DNA from: Hymenobacter nivis
GTDB lineage: Bacteria; Bacteroidota; Bacteroidia; Cytophagales; Hymenobacteraceae
Direction of reading: 5' to 3'
DNA: 64,000 nt
NCBI RefSeq assembly: GCF_003149515.1
Contig: NZ_CP029145.1
Coordinates: 3,224,001-3,288,000 of the forward strand
The translations under genes and the position numbers were made by a program. The notes beneath the pieces were generated by a model. It was not told the origin of the DNA, ran no database searches, and saw only the letters and a list, made by a program, of their open reading frames with translations. Each line of letters opens with the position of its first letter. The first letter of the stretch is position 1. Shown one piece after another: positions 35,380 through 43,491 of this stretch.

Positions 35380-36261
35380 ATGAAAGGCATTATCCTCGCC
35401 GGCGGCTCCGGCACCCGGTTGCACCCCCTCACCCTGGCCGTCAGCAAGCAGCTGATGCCGGTGTACGACAAGCCGATGATTTACTACCCGCTGAGCATCC
35501 TGCTGATGGCCGGCATTCGGGAAGTGCTGATTATCACCACGCCCCACGACCAGGCGCAGTTCCAGAAGCTACTTGGCGATGGCAAAAACCTGGGCTGCGA
35601 CTTCCAGTACGTGGTGCAGGAAGTGCCCAACGGGCTGGCGCAGGCCTTCGTGCTGGGGGCCGACTTCATCGGCCAGGATAGCGTGGCGCTGGTGCTGGGC
35701 GACAACATTTTCTATGGCACGGGCCTGGAGGAACTGCTGAAATCGAACAATAACCCCGACGGCGGCGTGGTGTACGCCTACCACGTGCATGACCCCGAGC
35801 GCTACGGCGTGGTGGAGTTCGACGCCAACAAGAAGGCCCTGAGCATCGAGGAAAAACCCGCCCAGCCCAAAAGCAACTACGCCGTGCCGGGCCTGTATTT
35901 CTACGATAACAGCGTGGTGGAAATCGCCAAGAACCTGGAAATGAGCCCCCGCGGCGAGTACGAGATTACCGACGTGAACAAGGAATACCTGCGCCGCGGC
36001 AAGCTGAAGGTCGGCATCCTGAGCCGGGGTACGGCTTGGCTCGACACGGGCACTTTCGAGAGCCTGATGCAGGCCGGCGAGTACGTGCGCGTGATTGAGC
36101 AGCGCCAGGGCCTGAAAGTGGGCGCTATTGAGGAGGTAGCTTACCGCCAGGGCTTCATCACGGCCGATGAGCTGCGGGCCCTGGCCCTGCCGCTGCGCAA
36201 AAGCGGCTACGGCGACTACCTCCTGAACCTGCCCGAGCAGCTGGTGCTGGGCGCGCAATAG
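35380..36261 (+). CDS. rfbA: Glucose-1-phosphate thymidylyltransferase
   Basis: 293 residues, the usual RfbA length. The nucleotidyltransferase signature [16 protein letters not shown] is followed by [18 protein letters not shown], and [11 protein letters not shown] holds the metal-binding Asp. [20 protein letters not shown] and [13 protein letters not shown] are typical too. It makes dTDP-glucose from dTTP and glucose-1-phosphate, feeding RfbB. It is the last gene of the nucleotide-sugar run and ends at a strong palindrome. Confidence 0.95.
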   Translation: MKGIILAGGSGTRLHPLTLAVSKQLMPVYDKPMIYYPLSILLMAGIREVLIITTPHDQAQFQKLLGDGKNLGCDFQYVVQEVPNGLAQAFVLGADFIGQDSVALVLGDNIFYGTGLEELLKSNNNPDGGVVYAYHVHDPERYGVVEFDANKKALSIEEKPAQPKSNYAVPGLYFYDNSVVEIAKNLEMSPRGEYEITDVNKEYLRRGKLKVGILSRGTAWLDTGTFESLMQAGEYVRVIEQRQGLKVGAIEEVAYRQGFITADELRALALPLRKSGYGDYLLNLPEQLVLGAQ

Positions 36262-36288
36262 GGCCCCGGGCTGGACGGAAAGTGGCCG

Positions 36289-36337
36289 AAAGCCGCGGCC
36301 CGGCCGCGCGCTAGCGCGCGGCCGGGCCGCGGCTTTT
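36289..36337 (+). terminator. 48-nt perfect palindrome after rfbA
   Basis: 24-nt arms starting AAAGCCGCGGCCCGGCCGCG (36289-36312) and their exact complement (36313-36336) meet without a spacer, followed by one more T and TGCC. Position after rfbA suggests termination, though the T run is only four bases. Confidence 0.7.
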
Positions 36338-36416
36338 GCCTAATTTAGCAGGACTAAAACGTATCCTATCTATCCCGCACGCCCTTATTGCGCGCTTTTA
36401 TGTTCGCGGCGGTATT

Positions 36417-38507
36417 ATGCGCCGAACACCTATGAAAATTCTCGTTTTTTCTTTTGCCCTGGTGGCGGCCCTAGTGCTGGGGGCCCCGGCGGCGCGGGCC
36501 CAGCACGCGCTGTGGGCCAGCAAAGTGGTGGAAGTGTCGTCGCAGAAAGCGGGGGGCAAAGAAGCTTTTTCGCCTCAGCAGGTGCTGGGGGCCCCCAACG
36601 CCCTTCCCCTGGGCCAGGCCAGCGACCGGGCCTGGATTCCGCGCAAAGAAGGGCGCGACGAATTTGTGGAAGTGCGCTTTGCCCGCTCGGTGCTGGCCCA
36701 GCAGATTACGGTGGTCGAGAACTTCAACCCCGGCGCCGTGACGAAGATTGAGCTCATCGACACCCACGGCGGGCACCACGAAGTGTATACCAACGACAAC
36801 CCGGGGCCCCTGCCCGACTTGTACCGCACGCTGGAGGTGAAAATTGCCCCGGCCAAGCCGGCCTACCGCACCATCGGGGCGGTGGTGCACCTGAACACGG
36901 CCAAGGTGGAGGGCGTGAACCAGCTCGACGCCATCGGCGTGGCCGACGTGACGCAGACGATGGTGAAGAAGGACTTTAAAGCGCCCGACGCCGAGGCGGC
37001 CGGCGTGGCCCGCTTCGACTCGTCGCTCGTGAACCTGGGGCCCACCGTGAACAGCTCGGCTGTGGATACGCACCCCGTGATTTCACCGGACGGCCGCACC
37101 CTGTACTTTGCCCGCCAGAACCACCCGGGCAACATCGGCGGCAAAACCGACCCGCAGGACGTGTGGTTTTCGACCCTGCAAAGCGCCAGCGCCAAGGCCT
37201 GGGGCCCCGCCAAAAACATGGGCGGCCCCGTGAACACCGCCGGCTTCCCCAACGGGCTGGCCTCGGTATCGGCCAACGGGCAGCGCCTGCTGCTACTGGG
37301 CCACTACACGCCCGAGGGCCTGGTGCCCAAGGGCCCTAGCATGTCGGAGCATCGCCCGGGCGGCTGGTCGCAACCAGTCAACGTGGACATTGAGGACTTT
37401 TACAACAACGACGACGAGCACGCCGACTACTTTCTGGCCACTTCGGGCAAGGCCCTGCTGCTGGCCGTGGAGCGCACCGACGGCCTGGGCGAGCAGGACT
37501 TGTACGTGAGCTTTCCGAAGCCCGCGCCCCCCGGCCAGCCCGTGACGTGGACGCGCCCGCGCAACCTGGGCCCCAACGTGAACACCAAAAAGGCCGACTT
37601 CGCCCCCTTCCTCGCCCCCGATGAAAAGACGCTGTACTTCGCCAGCGAGGGCCGCGGCGGCTATGGCAAGTCCGACATTTTCTACTCCAAGCGCCTCGAC
37701 GACACCTGGACGAACTGGAGCCCGCCCCGCAACCTGGGCGGCGCGGTGAACTCGCCCGACTTCGACGCCTACTACACCGTGTCGGCGGCCGGCGACGACG
37801 CCTATCTGGTGTCGACGCACAACGGAATAGGCGGCTCGAAGGACATTTTTCGCATCGCCCTGGCCCCCGCCTTCAAGCCGGAGGCCGTGACGCTGGTGCG
37901 CGGCCAGGTGCTGGACGCGGCTACCAAGAAGCCCATCAAGGCCATCATCCACTACGAAAACCTGCTGACGGGCGAGGAAATCGGCACCGCCGAAACCGAC
38001 CCCACAGATGGCTCCTACACCATTGTGCTGCCCAGCGGCGTACAGTACGGCTACCGCGCCGAGGCCGCCAACTACATCGCCGAAAACGCCAACCTCGACG
38101 TGACGGCCCGCGACAAGTATTCGGAGCAAACCCAGGACCTGTTCATGGTGCCCTTTACGGTGGGCCAGACGGTGAAGCTCAACAACATCTTCTTCCAGCA
38201 AAGCAAGTACTACCTGCGCACCAACTCGTACCCCGAGCTGGCGCGCCTCGTGCGCATCATGCGCGACTACCCAACGGTGGAAATCAAAATCGGCGGCCAT
38301 ACCGATAACCAGGGCGACCCCGCCCTGAACCTCAAGCTGAGCCTCGACCGCGTGAATGAAGTACGTAAGTATATCATCAGCAAGGGTATCACGCCCTCGC
38401 GCATCACCACTGAGGGCTACGGCGGCACCAATCCCGTGGCCAGCAACGACCAGGAAGACACCCGCGCACTCAACCGCCGGGTGGAGTTCACCATCACGAA
38501 AAAATAA
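36417..38507 (+). CDS. OmpA family protein with F5/8-like, PD40 and Ig-like domains
   Basis: 696 residues from ATG 36417; ATG 36432 is equally possible and opens directly on the signal peptide (ending APAARAQ). Residues about 30-170 look like a discoidin-type beta-sandwich (VVEVSSQKAGGKEAFSPQQV ... DRAWIPRKEGRDEFVEVRF). PD40 blades follow (HPVISPDGRTLYFARQ; DFAPFLAPDEKTLYFASEG), then a carboxypeptidase-regulatory-like domain (VRGQVLDAATKKPIKAIIHY). The OmpA domain is C-terminal (GGHTDNQGDPALNLKLSLDR). It lacks a lipobox. It is probably an outer-membrane or periplasmic peptidoglycan-binding protein, paralogous to the one at 15697. Confidence 0.9.
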   Translation: MRRTPMKILVFSFALVAALVLGAPAARAQHALWASKVVEVSSQKAGGKEAFSPQQVLGAPNALPLGQASDRAWIPRKEGRDEFVEVRFARSVLAQQITVVENFNPGAVTKIELIDTHGGHHEVYTNDNPGPLPDLYRTLEVKIAPAKPAYRTIGAVVHLNTAKVEGVNQLDAIGVADVTQTMVKKDFKAPDAEAAGVARFDSSLVNLGPTVNSSAVDTHPVISPDGRTLYFARQNHPGNIGGKTDPQDVWFSTLQSASAKAWGPAKNMGGPVNTAGFPNGLASVSANGQRLLLLGHYTPEGLVPKGPSMSEHRPGGWSQPVNVDIEDFYNNDDEHADYFLATSGKALLLAVERTDGLGEQDLYVSFPKPAPPGQPVTWTRPRNLGPNVNTKKADFAPFLAPDEKTLYFASEGRGGYGKSDIFYSKRLDDTWTNWSPPRNLGGAVNSPDFDAYYTVSAAGDDAYLVSTHNGIGGSKDIFRIALAPAFKPEAVTLVRGQVLDAATKKPIKAIIHYENLLTGEEIGTAETDPTDGSYTIVLPSGVQYGYRAEAANYIAENANLDVTARDKYSEQTQDLFMVPFTVGQTVKLNNIFFQQSKYYLRTNSYPELARLVRIMRDYPTVEIKIGGHTDNQGDPALNLKLSLDRVNEVRKYIISKGITPSRITTEGYGGTNPVASNDQEDTRALNRRVEFTITKK

Positions 38508-38529
38508 GCCGGGGCCCTAGCCAAGGAAA

Positions 38530-38644
38530 CCAAAAAACGGTCGTGCTGAACGAATCGAAGCATCTTTTCCACTGGGTAATCCAATCAATTGGTTCACTCA
38601 GCGGAAGAAATGCTTCGCTTCATTCAGCATGACCGTTTTTTTGG
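38530..38644. repeat. Dispersed inverted repeat, family A copy 2
   Basis: The outer arms CCAAAAAACGGTC and GACCGTTTTTTTGG and the inner ATCGAAGCATCTT against AAATGCTTCG form an imperfect hairpin of about 115 nt between convergent genes. The T7 run gives it terminator character on the plus strand. Confidence 0.8.
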
Positions 38645-38662
38645 TCGAATTGAAACGGAAAT

Positions 38663-39004
38663 CTACTTATCCTTCTTGGTCAGGTTTTTACCCAAGTCTT
38701 CTACTTGCTTGAGGAAATCGTCGATATCGGTGTCGGCGTACACGCCGTAAGCCGTGGCGATGGTGCCTTTCACGCCGTCAGTAGCCTCGATGGCGTAGAG
38801 GATGGATGTGTCGTCGGGGTTGCTTTCGCCCTCGAAGCGGTAGAAGTCCACAATGGTCACCTCGTCGGCAGTGTAGCTCCGGCTCAAGCTAGGGTCGAGG
38901 GTGTGCAAGCGGCCGTCGGTCACCTTGAAGTCGTGCTTGTAGCCGTCCTTGGTGAGCTTGTTTTCAACGTTGACGAGCGAGCGTTCTTCTTCTTTGTCTT
39001 GCAT
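38663..39004 (-). CDS. Small conserved Bacteroidota protein
   Basis: 113 residues, acidic. The segment VDFYRFEGESNPDDTSILYA and GVKGTIATAYGVYADTD define a small Bacteroidota family that I recall being labelled phosphoribosylpyrophosphate synthetase. No PRPP-binding loop or kinase motif is present, and the length is a third of a real synthetase, so that label is unsupported. Cytoplasmic, function unknown. Confidence 0.8.
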   Translation of the reverse strand: MQDKEEERSLVNVENKLTKDGYKHDFKVTDGRLHTLDPSLSRSYTADEVTIVDFYRFEGESNPDDTSILYAIEATDGVKGTIATAYGVYADTDIDDFLKQVEDLGKNLTKKDK

Positions 39005-39114
39005 GGCGCGGGGGGTGAGGAACAGCCCCGCCGGAAGGGCAGCGGCTACCCAGCTATACGGGCCCCGGGCCGCCCGGGGTTGCCCGCCGGGGCCCCTAAA
39101 TTCAGCGCCCTGCC

Positions 39115-39297
39115 TCAGCGCCCGGCGCGGGCCGCAATGGTGCGCTCCAGGCGGTCCACATCAATGCCACCGCAGGCGCCGCAGCCCTTGGCGCAGCCCA
39201 CTTGGTCCTTCGAGAAGAAGGCCCGCCAAGCCCGGCGGCCCAGGAAAAACAGGGCCCCCAGCACAATGGCGGCCACGAGGATGTATTGAACTAACAT
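39115..39297 (-). CDS. FeoB-associated Cys-rich membrane protein
   Basis: 60 residues from ATG 39297. One N-terminal transmembrane helix (YILVAAIVLGALFFLGRRAW) is followed by a short cytoplasmic tail with the Cys cluster CAKGCGACGG. This is the layout of FeoB-associated Cys-rich proteins, thought to assist ferrous iron transport. No feoA or feoB is in the window, so it is an orphan here. Confidence 0.8.
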   Translation of the reverse strand: MLVQYILVAAIVLGALFFLGRRAWRAFFSKDQVGCAKGCGACGGIDVDRLERTIAARAGR

Positions 39298-39409
39298 AGC
39301 GGTTAAGGAACGCCGGGGCCCTGGCAAAAGTTTGCGCCGGGGCCCCGGGCTACGTTTGGGGCGGGTACTGTGGGTGGGGTTGCTTGCTTTGTAGGAAACA
39401 TAATACCCG

Positions 39410-39976
39410 TCACTTTTGAGCAGCAAGTACAACTGAGTAGCGTGCTGCCGTATCAGCTACTGATGCCGCAGCTTTTTTCTTCATAAATAAGTGCTGAGCA
39501 TCTGGTTTGGCAAGCCATACAAACGGAGCATTTTTCTGCTTCTCGACGGTAGCTAAGTCGATAGTTCTAAGAACTACGCTGTAGGCCACGTAGCGGCCCG
39601 CCTTGACGAAGAGCAAGGTGCAATTACTCTCGTCCAGGCTCTGGCCGTCCACCTGGTCGCTTATTGCCGAGTAATTACTTATTGGCAAAGACTTTACCTC
39701 TGATTTTGCCACGTATGGTTTTACCACCAAAATAGAGTCCCACTGCCCGGCGAATCCTCGGCACAGCTTGGATTCCGATAAAGCAAGCGGCATGTTATCC
39801 GCCAAGGCAGCGGCGTAGTTGGGCGGGAACAGTTGCGCGGCCGGGTACTGCGCTACGGGCGTGGAGCAACCGCCCAGGCCCAGCAAAAGGCCACTGCATA
39901 CCAAGAAGGCGCTTGCCTGGCGTAGGTATTTATACTCGTCACGAAGTAGGGTGCGGGGCTTGTCCCCGCCCATCAT
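39410..39976 (-). CDS. Putative lipoprotein whose start lies inside an inverted repeat
   Basis: About 188 residues from ATG 39976; the frame stays open to an ATG at 40099 (229 residues). A lipobox (LLLGLGGC) follows a hydrophobic stretch, so a lipoprotein is likely. The mature part is not recognised. No ATG, GTG or TTG lies between the hydrophobic stretch and the family B inverted repeat (39941-40038), so translation must start within or beyond that repeat. The reading frame through the repeat is open (SMMGGDKPRTLLRDEYKYLR). Function unknown; the original 5' end may have been replaced by repeat insertion. Confidence 0.65.
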   Translation of the reverse strand: MMGGDKPRTLLRDEYKYLRQASAFLVCSGLLLGLGGCSTPVAQYPAAQLFPPNYAAALADNMPLALSESKLCRGFAGQWDSILVVKPYVAKSEVKSLPISNYSAISDQVDGQSLDESNCTLLFVKAGRYVAYSVVLRTIDLATVEKQKNAPFVWLAKPDAQHLFMKKKAAASVADTAARYSVVLAAQK

Positions 39977-40038
39977 TGAATGAAAGCCGACTGAACCGTT
40001 CGACGACGGGCGGGGGCAAGCCCCGCACCCTACTTCGT
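39941..40038. repeat. Dispersed inverted repeat, family B copy 2
   Basis: 34-nt arms (ACGAAGTAGGGTGCGGGGCT and on, 39941-39974, with 40005-40038) with two mismatches, both compatible with G-U pairs in RNA. It is about 75 percent identical in its arms to the copy at 23309-23408. It overlaps the 5' part of the lipoprotein gene. Confidence 0.85.
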
Positions 40039-40187
40039 TTTCGCATTCCACTTCGTGAGCAATATACGTGAGCAGTATAGAAGCTGGCAAAACTTTCATA
40101 ACGCAAAGAGAATGAGCAACTAGCCGGGGAGAGGGGAATGCTACTCAAAACCAGCCAGGCCGGGGCCCTGGGTTATAAGCAATAACT

Positions 40188-40685
40188 TTAGTAAGCGATG
40201 ACAAGCAGTTTCCTCTTGCCTTTTATTTTCAGCTTTTTACTAATCAGCCACTTGGCCAGCAAGCCTACCCCAAGCAAAGCCCCGCTTATAGCCAACGCCT
40301 GCGGCTCAATTTTGCCCGTGTTCACGATATCAATTGGCAAGAAGAACGCGCTGGCTAAGAAAAAGACTTTTTCATATTTGTACCTGAGAATGAACCACTG
40401 CTTAGTCTTGGCATCCACGTAAATTGCACCTATCTTGCTAGGATTCAGTACATGAGCTTCAAACACAACCAAGCTGTCCTGAAACCCCTTGATTTGGTCG
40501 GATACCTTTGCTCCGGTGCCCTTCAACTCAAACGTTACGACGTCACCGATGCCATACACGGCTTCCCGGTGGCCGTTTTTCCTGAAATACAGAAACTCTT
40601 GCCCTTTGGTGTGCGCGAAAGCCTGCCCCAAGCTGGGCAAGGCAGTCGCAAAAAAAGCAAATAGCACCGCGTAATACTTGAGCAT
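40188..40685 (-). CDS. Exported/membrane protein of unknown function
   Basis: 165 residues from ATG 40685 with a signal peptide (LFAFFATALPSLGQA). A beta-rich region follows (FLYFRKNGHREAVYGIGDVV ... FELKGTG), then two C-terminal hydrophobic helices (FFLASAFFLPIDIV; ALAISGALLGVGLLAKWLI) and a strongly basic tail (KKLKIKGKRK). Lower GC than its neighbours. No family recognised. It may be in a unit with the following lipoprotein gene. Confidence 0.7.
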   Translation of the reverse strand: MLKYYAVLFAFFATALPSLGQAFAHTKGQEFLYFRKNGHREAVYGIGDVVTFELKGTGAKVSDQIKGFQDSLVVFEAHVLNPSKIGAIYVDAKTKQWFILRYKYEKVFFLASAFFLPIDIVNTGKIEPQALAISGALLGVGLLAKWLISKKLKIKGKRKLLVIAY

Positions 40686-40842
40686 AAAGGGCTGGCAGCT
40701 CGCCAACTTGCGCGCTTTTTGCCACAAGCAGCGACCACCAGCCTGGGGACTCCAGATTGCTGAATAAGGTTGCAGCCGGCCCCGGCGGCTGAAGCGGCAC
40801 TGCCAAAAACATAGCCTTGCGCGCCAAATAGGGCCCTTCCCG

Positions 40843-41643
40843 CTACGCCCAGAACTCCCGAATCGTGGCCTGCATCTCCTCGTGCAGGTGGCCGTTGCTG
40901 GCCACCACTTCACGGCCGAACAGTGGGTCGCCGTCTTCCAGGAACTGGGTGACGCGGCCGCCGGCTTCGGTGACGAGCAGCAGGCCCGCGGCTACGTCGT
41001 AGGAGTTGATGTTGAACTCGAAGTAGCCGTCGAAGCGGCCGGCGGCCACGTAGGCCAGGTCGGTGGCAGCCGAGCCCAGGCGGCGCAGGCCGTGGGTACG
41101 CTGCATGTAGCTGCCCAGTACTTGCAGGTACTTATCGAGCTGGGCAAACTTGGTATAGGGAAAGCCCGTGGCGATGAGCGAGTTGGCCAGCGCGGGGGCC
41201 CCCGTCACGTGTATTCGGTCGGCGTTGCAGAAGGCGCCGTGGCCCTTGGCAGCGCGGAAGCTCTCGTCGCGGTTGGCTTCGTGCACCACGCCCACCACCA
41301 GGTCGGGGCCGTGCAGCAGGGCCACGCTTACGGCAAACACGGGCAGCGAGTGGATGAAGTTGGTGGTGCCGTCGAGCGGATCGATGATCCAGGTGAACTC
41401 CTGGGTTTCGCCGGGGGCCCCGGCCGTGCCTTCCTCGGTAATGAAGCCGGCGGCGGGCAGGATTTCGCGCAGGCCAGCCACCAGGCGGCGCTCGGCGCCC
41501 TGGTCTACGTAGCTCACCATGTCGTGCAGGCCCTTGTTCTCAATCTTGTTGGGGTCGAAGGTTTTGGCTTCGTGCAGGATGAACTGGGCGGTTTCGCGGC
41601 ACAGCGCGGCTACTTGGTGCGAAAGGGCGAGGTAATCGGTCAT
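40843..41643 (-). CDS. suhB: Inositol monophosphatase family protein
   Basis: 266 residues. Metal-site motifs are the Glu of FITEEGT and WIIDPLDGTTNFIHSLPVFA, with the second Asp in INSYDVAAGLLLVTEAGG. These are the standard IMPase signatures. It dephosphorylates inositol monophosphates or related sugar phosphates; SuhB homologues also act in rRNA transcription in other bacteria. It is the third gene in the rsmI-lnt-suhB direction, separated from lnt by a family A inverted repeat. Confidence 0.92.
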   Translation of the reverse strand: MTDYLALSHQVAALCRETAQFILHEAKTFDPNKIENKGLHDMVSYVDQGAERRLVAGLREILPAAGFITEEGTAGAPGETQEFTWIIDPLDGTTNFIHSLPVFAVSVALLHGPDLVVGVVHEANRDESFRAAKGHGAFCNADRIHVTGAPALANSLIATGFPYTKFAQLDKYLQVLGSYMQRTHGLRRLGSAATDLAYVAAGRFDGYFEFNINSYDVAAGLLLVTEAGGRVTQFLEDGDPLFGREVVASNGHLHEEMQATIREFWA

Positions 41644-41687
41644 GCTTGAGGGTTGGGGTATTAAGACGCAGGAAGTGGGTTAGCTTA

Positions 41688-41784
41688 GAACGTCATGCAG
41701 CGCGCAGCGAAGCATCTCTCCCGCTGACTATAGCATTGATTACTGCTGCTGGAGAGGTGCTTCGCTGCGCGCTGCATGACGTTC
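41688..41784. repeat. Dispersed inverted repeat, family A copy 3
   Basis: 34-nt arms (GAACGTCATGCAGCGCGCAG and on, 41688-41721, with 41751-41784) with one mismatch and a 29-nt loop containing CATTGATTACT, also present in the loop of copy 1 (34162-34173). It lies between lnt and suhB. Confidence 0.9.
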
Positions 41785-41790
41785 CTGCGA

Positions 41791-43491
41791 TTAGTTTTTG
41801 GGCCCCGCGAAGGCCCGGGCAATTACCCAGCCGAGTAGCAGCAGGGCCAGGGCCTGGCAGCCGCGGCCGATGTATTCGCCCACGCGGGTGTAAAAGGTCA
41901 GCTTATCGTTCAGGTGCACGATGGCGCGGCTGGCGGTAGGCACCCAAGTGGGGGCCAGCTGCGTGAGGGCACCCTTCTGGTTGATGAAGCCGGTGAAGCC
42001 CGTGTTGGCGGCGCGGGCCAGATCGCGGCGGGTTTCGATGGCGCGCAGGGCCCCCAAGCGCAGCAGCTGGCGGTAGCCGGGCGTGTCGTACCACCAGGCG
42101 TCGTTGGTGACCAGACCCAGCAGGTTGGCCCCATCGCGCACATATTGGGCGGTGAAATCGCCGTAGATGGACTCGTAGCACACGAGGGGCCGCACCACCA
42201 GGGCGGGGGCCCCGGGCACGCGGAACAGGGTGGTTTCGGGCACCGTGCCGTAGCTGCCCACGTAGCCGCCCAGGTCGATGTGCGACACGAGGGCGGTGAG
42301 GAAGGGCGGCACTTTCTCGACGCCCGGCACCAGCCGCTCCTTGTGGTAAAACTGCACCGGAGCCGTGGCGCTGGCGAGGTAAGCGACCGTGTTGCACACG
42401 TCGTAGTAGCCGGCGTCGTCGCGGAAGCGGGCCGTTTCGCTGGCCGATTCCTTGTTGGGGTAGGTCACGACGCTGGTCATGCCCGTGACGAGGGCCACAC
42501 CGGGGTGCTGCCCCAGCCAGGCCCGGATGCGCCGGATGCGGGGGTTGGCGTCGATGGTTTTCTCCACGTAGTAGTCCGCCAGGCTGGTTTCGGGCCAGAG
42601 CACGAGCCGGGTTTGGGGCGTGAGCTGCCGGGTGCTGAGGTCGAGCAGCCGTGTGAGCTGCACGTCGTAGGAAACAAAGTCGGCCGCTCCGGCAAACTTC
42701 TCGGTGTAGGGGTTGAAGTTAGGCTGCACCACCACCACTTCGGCCCCGGGGCCCTGTTCCTGGTAAGTAGCGCCGATGGCGTAGGATAAAACAAGCGGCA
42801 GTATTATCGCTAAAAAAGGCGCTAAAAACCGTGTGCCGAAGGGCCGTACGCCCACCAAATCGGCGGGCCCGGCCACTACGGCCGCAGCGGTTCCGGTGGT
42901 GAATCCCAGCGTTTTTTTGTCGACTACCGCAAAGAAAACCAGCAGGTTGACTACCCACACCCATACCGAGCCGCCGAGGAAGCCGGTGTACTCGTACCAC
43001 TGCACCCACTGCGGCACGGCAGCAAAGCCATTGCCCAGCGTGAGCCAGGGCCAGGTGACGTCCCAGCGCAGATGAAACTGCTCGAAGGCAATCCAGTAGA
43101 TGGGCAGCGCGAGGTAGCCAATGCGGGGCCCCAAGCGCTTCTTGGTTTGGCGGAAGGCCATGAGCGGCAGGCACATGAGCCCCGCGTTCAGGACTACGGC
43201 GGCGATGCCGGCGGCCAGGTCGGCGTAGCTCACCCACCAGGTGGTGCTGGCATTCCAGAGCAGCACAAACAGGTAGGTACCCGCAAACACGCGGCCCTTG
43301 CGGGCCCCCTGCTGCGTGAAGCGGCGCTCCATGAGCAGGTACGGCACCCAGCCCACGAACAGGCCCAGGGGCCAGAGCGTGCCGCTGGTCGACCAGCCGG
43401 TCCAGAGCAGGGCAGCACCGAGTGCGGCCAGCGCTACGGGATGGGCCGCGGGGCTAGTCTTCGCCAAATTCGTTGGAGTTATAAGCTTCAT
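41791..43491 (-). CDS. lnt: Apolipoprotein N-acyltransferase
   Basis: 566 residues. The N-terminal half has at least six membrane helices. The C-terminal nitrilase-like domain has the Glu in LVLWPETSLADYY, the Lys in YHKERLVPGVEKVP and the nucleophile Cys in RPLVCYESIYGD. It adds the third acyl chain to lipoproteins at the outer face of the inner membrane, consistent with the many lipoproteins here. ATG 43491 lies inside rsmI (38-bp overlap), suggesting translational coupling. Confidence 0.93.
   Translation of the reverse strand: MKLITPTNLAKTSPAAHPVALAALGAALLWTGWSTSGTLWPLGLFVGWVPYLLMERRFTQQGARKGRVFAGTYLFVLLWNASTTWWVSYADLAAGIAAVVLNAGLMCLPLMAFRQTKKRLGPRIGYLALPIYWIAFEQFHLRWDVTWPWLTLGNGFAAVPQWVQWYEYTGFLGGSVWVWVVNLLVFFAVVDKKTLGFTTGTAAAVVAGPADLVGVRPFGTRFLAPFLAIILPLVLSYAIGATYQEQGPGAEVVVVQPNFNPYTEKFAGAADFVSYDVQLTRLLDLSTRQLTPQTRLVLWPETSLADYYVEKTIDANPRIRRIRAWLGQHPGVALVTGMTSVVTYPNKESASETARFRDDAGYYDVCNTVAYLASATAPVQFYHKERLVPGVEKVPPFLTALVSHIDLGGYVGSYGTVPETTLFRVPGAPALVVRPLVCYESIYGDFTAQYVRDGANLLGLVTNDAWWYDTPGYRQLLRLGALRAIETRRDLARAANTGFTGFINQKGALTQLAPTWVPTASRAIVHLNDKLTFYTRVGEYIGRGCQALALLLLGWVIARAFAGPKN

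Noticed and set aside
38663..39004. Label phosphoribosylpyrophosphate synthetase for this small family
   Set aside because: 113 residues with no PRPP loop or catalytic flexible loop; the name is not supported by sequence.
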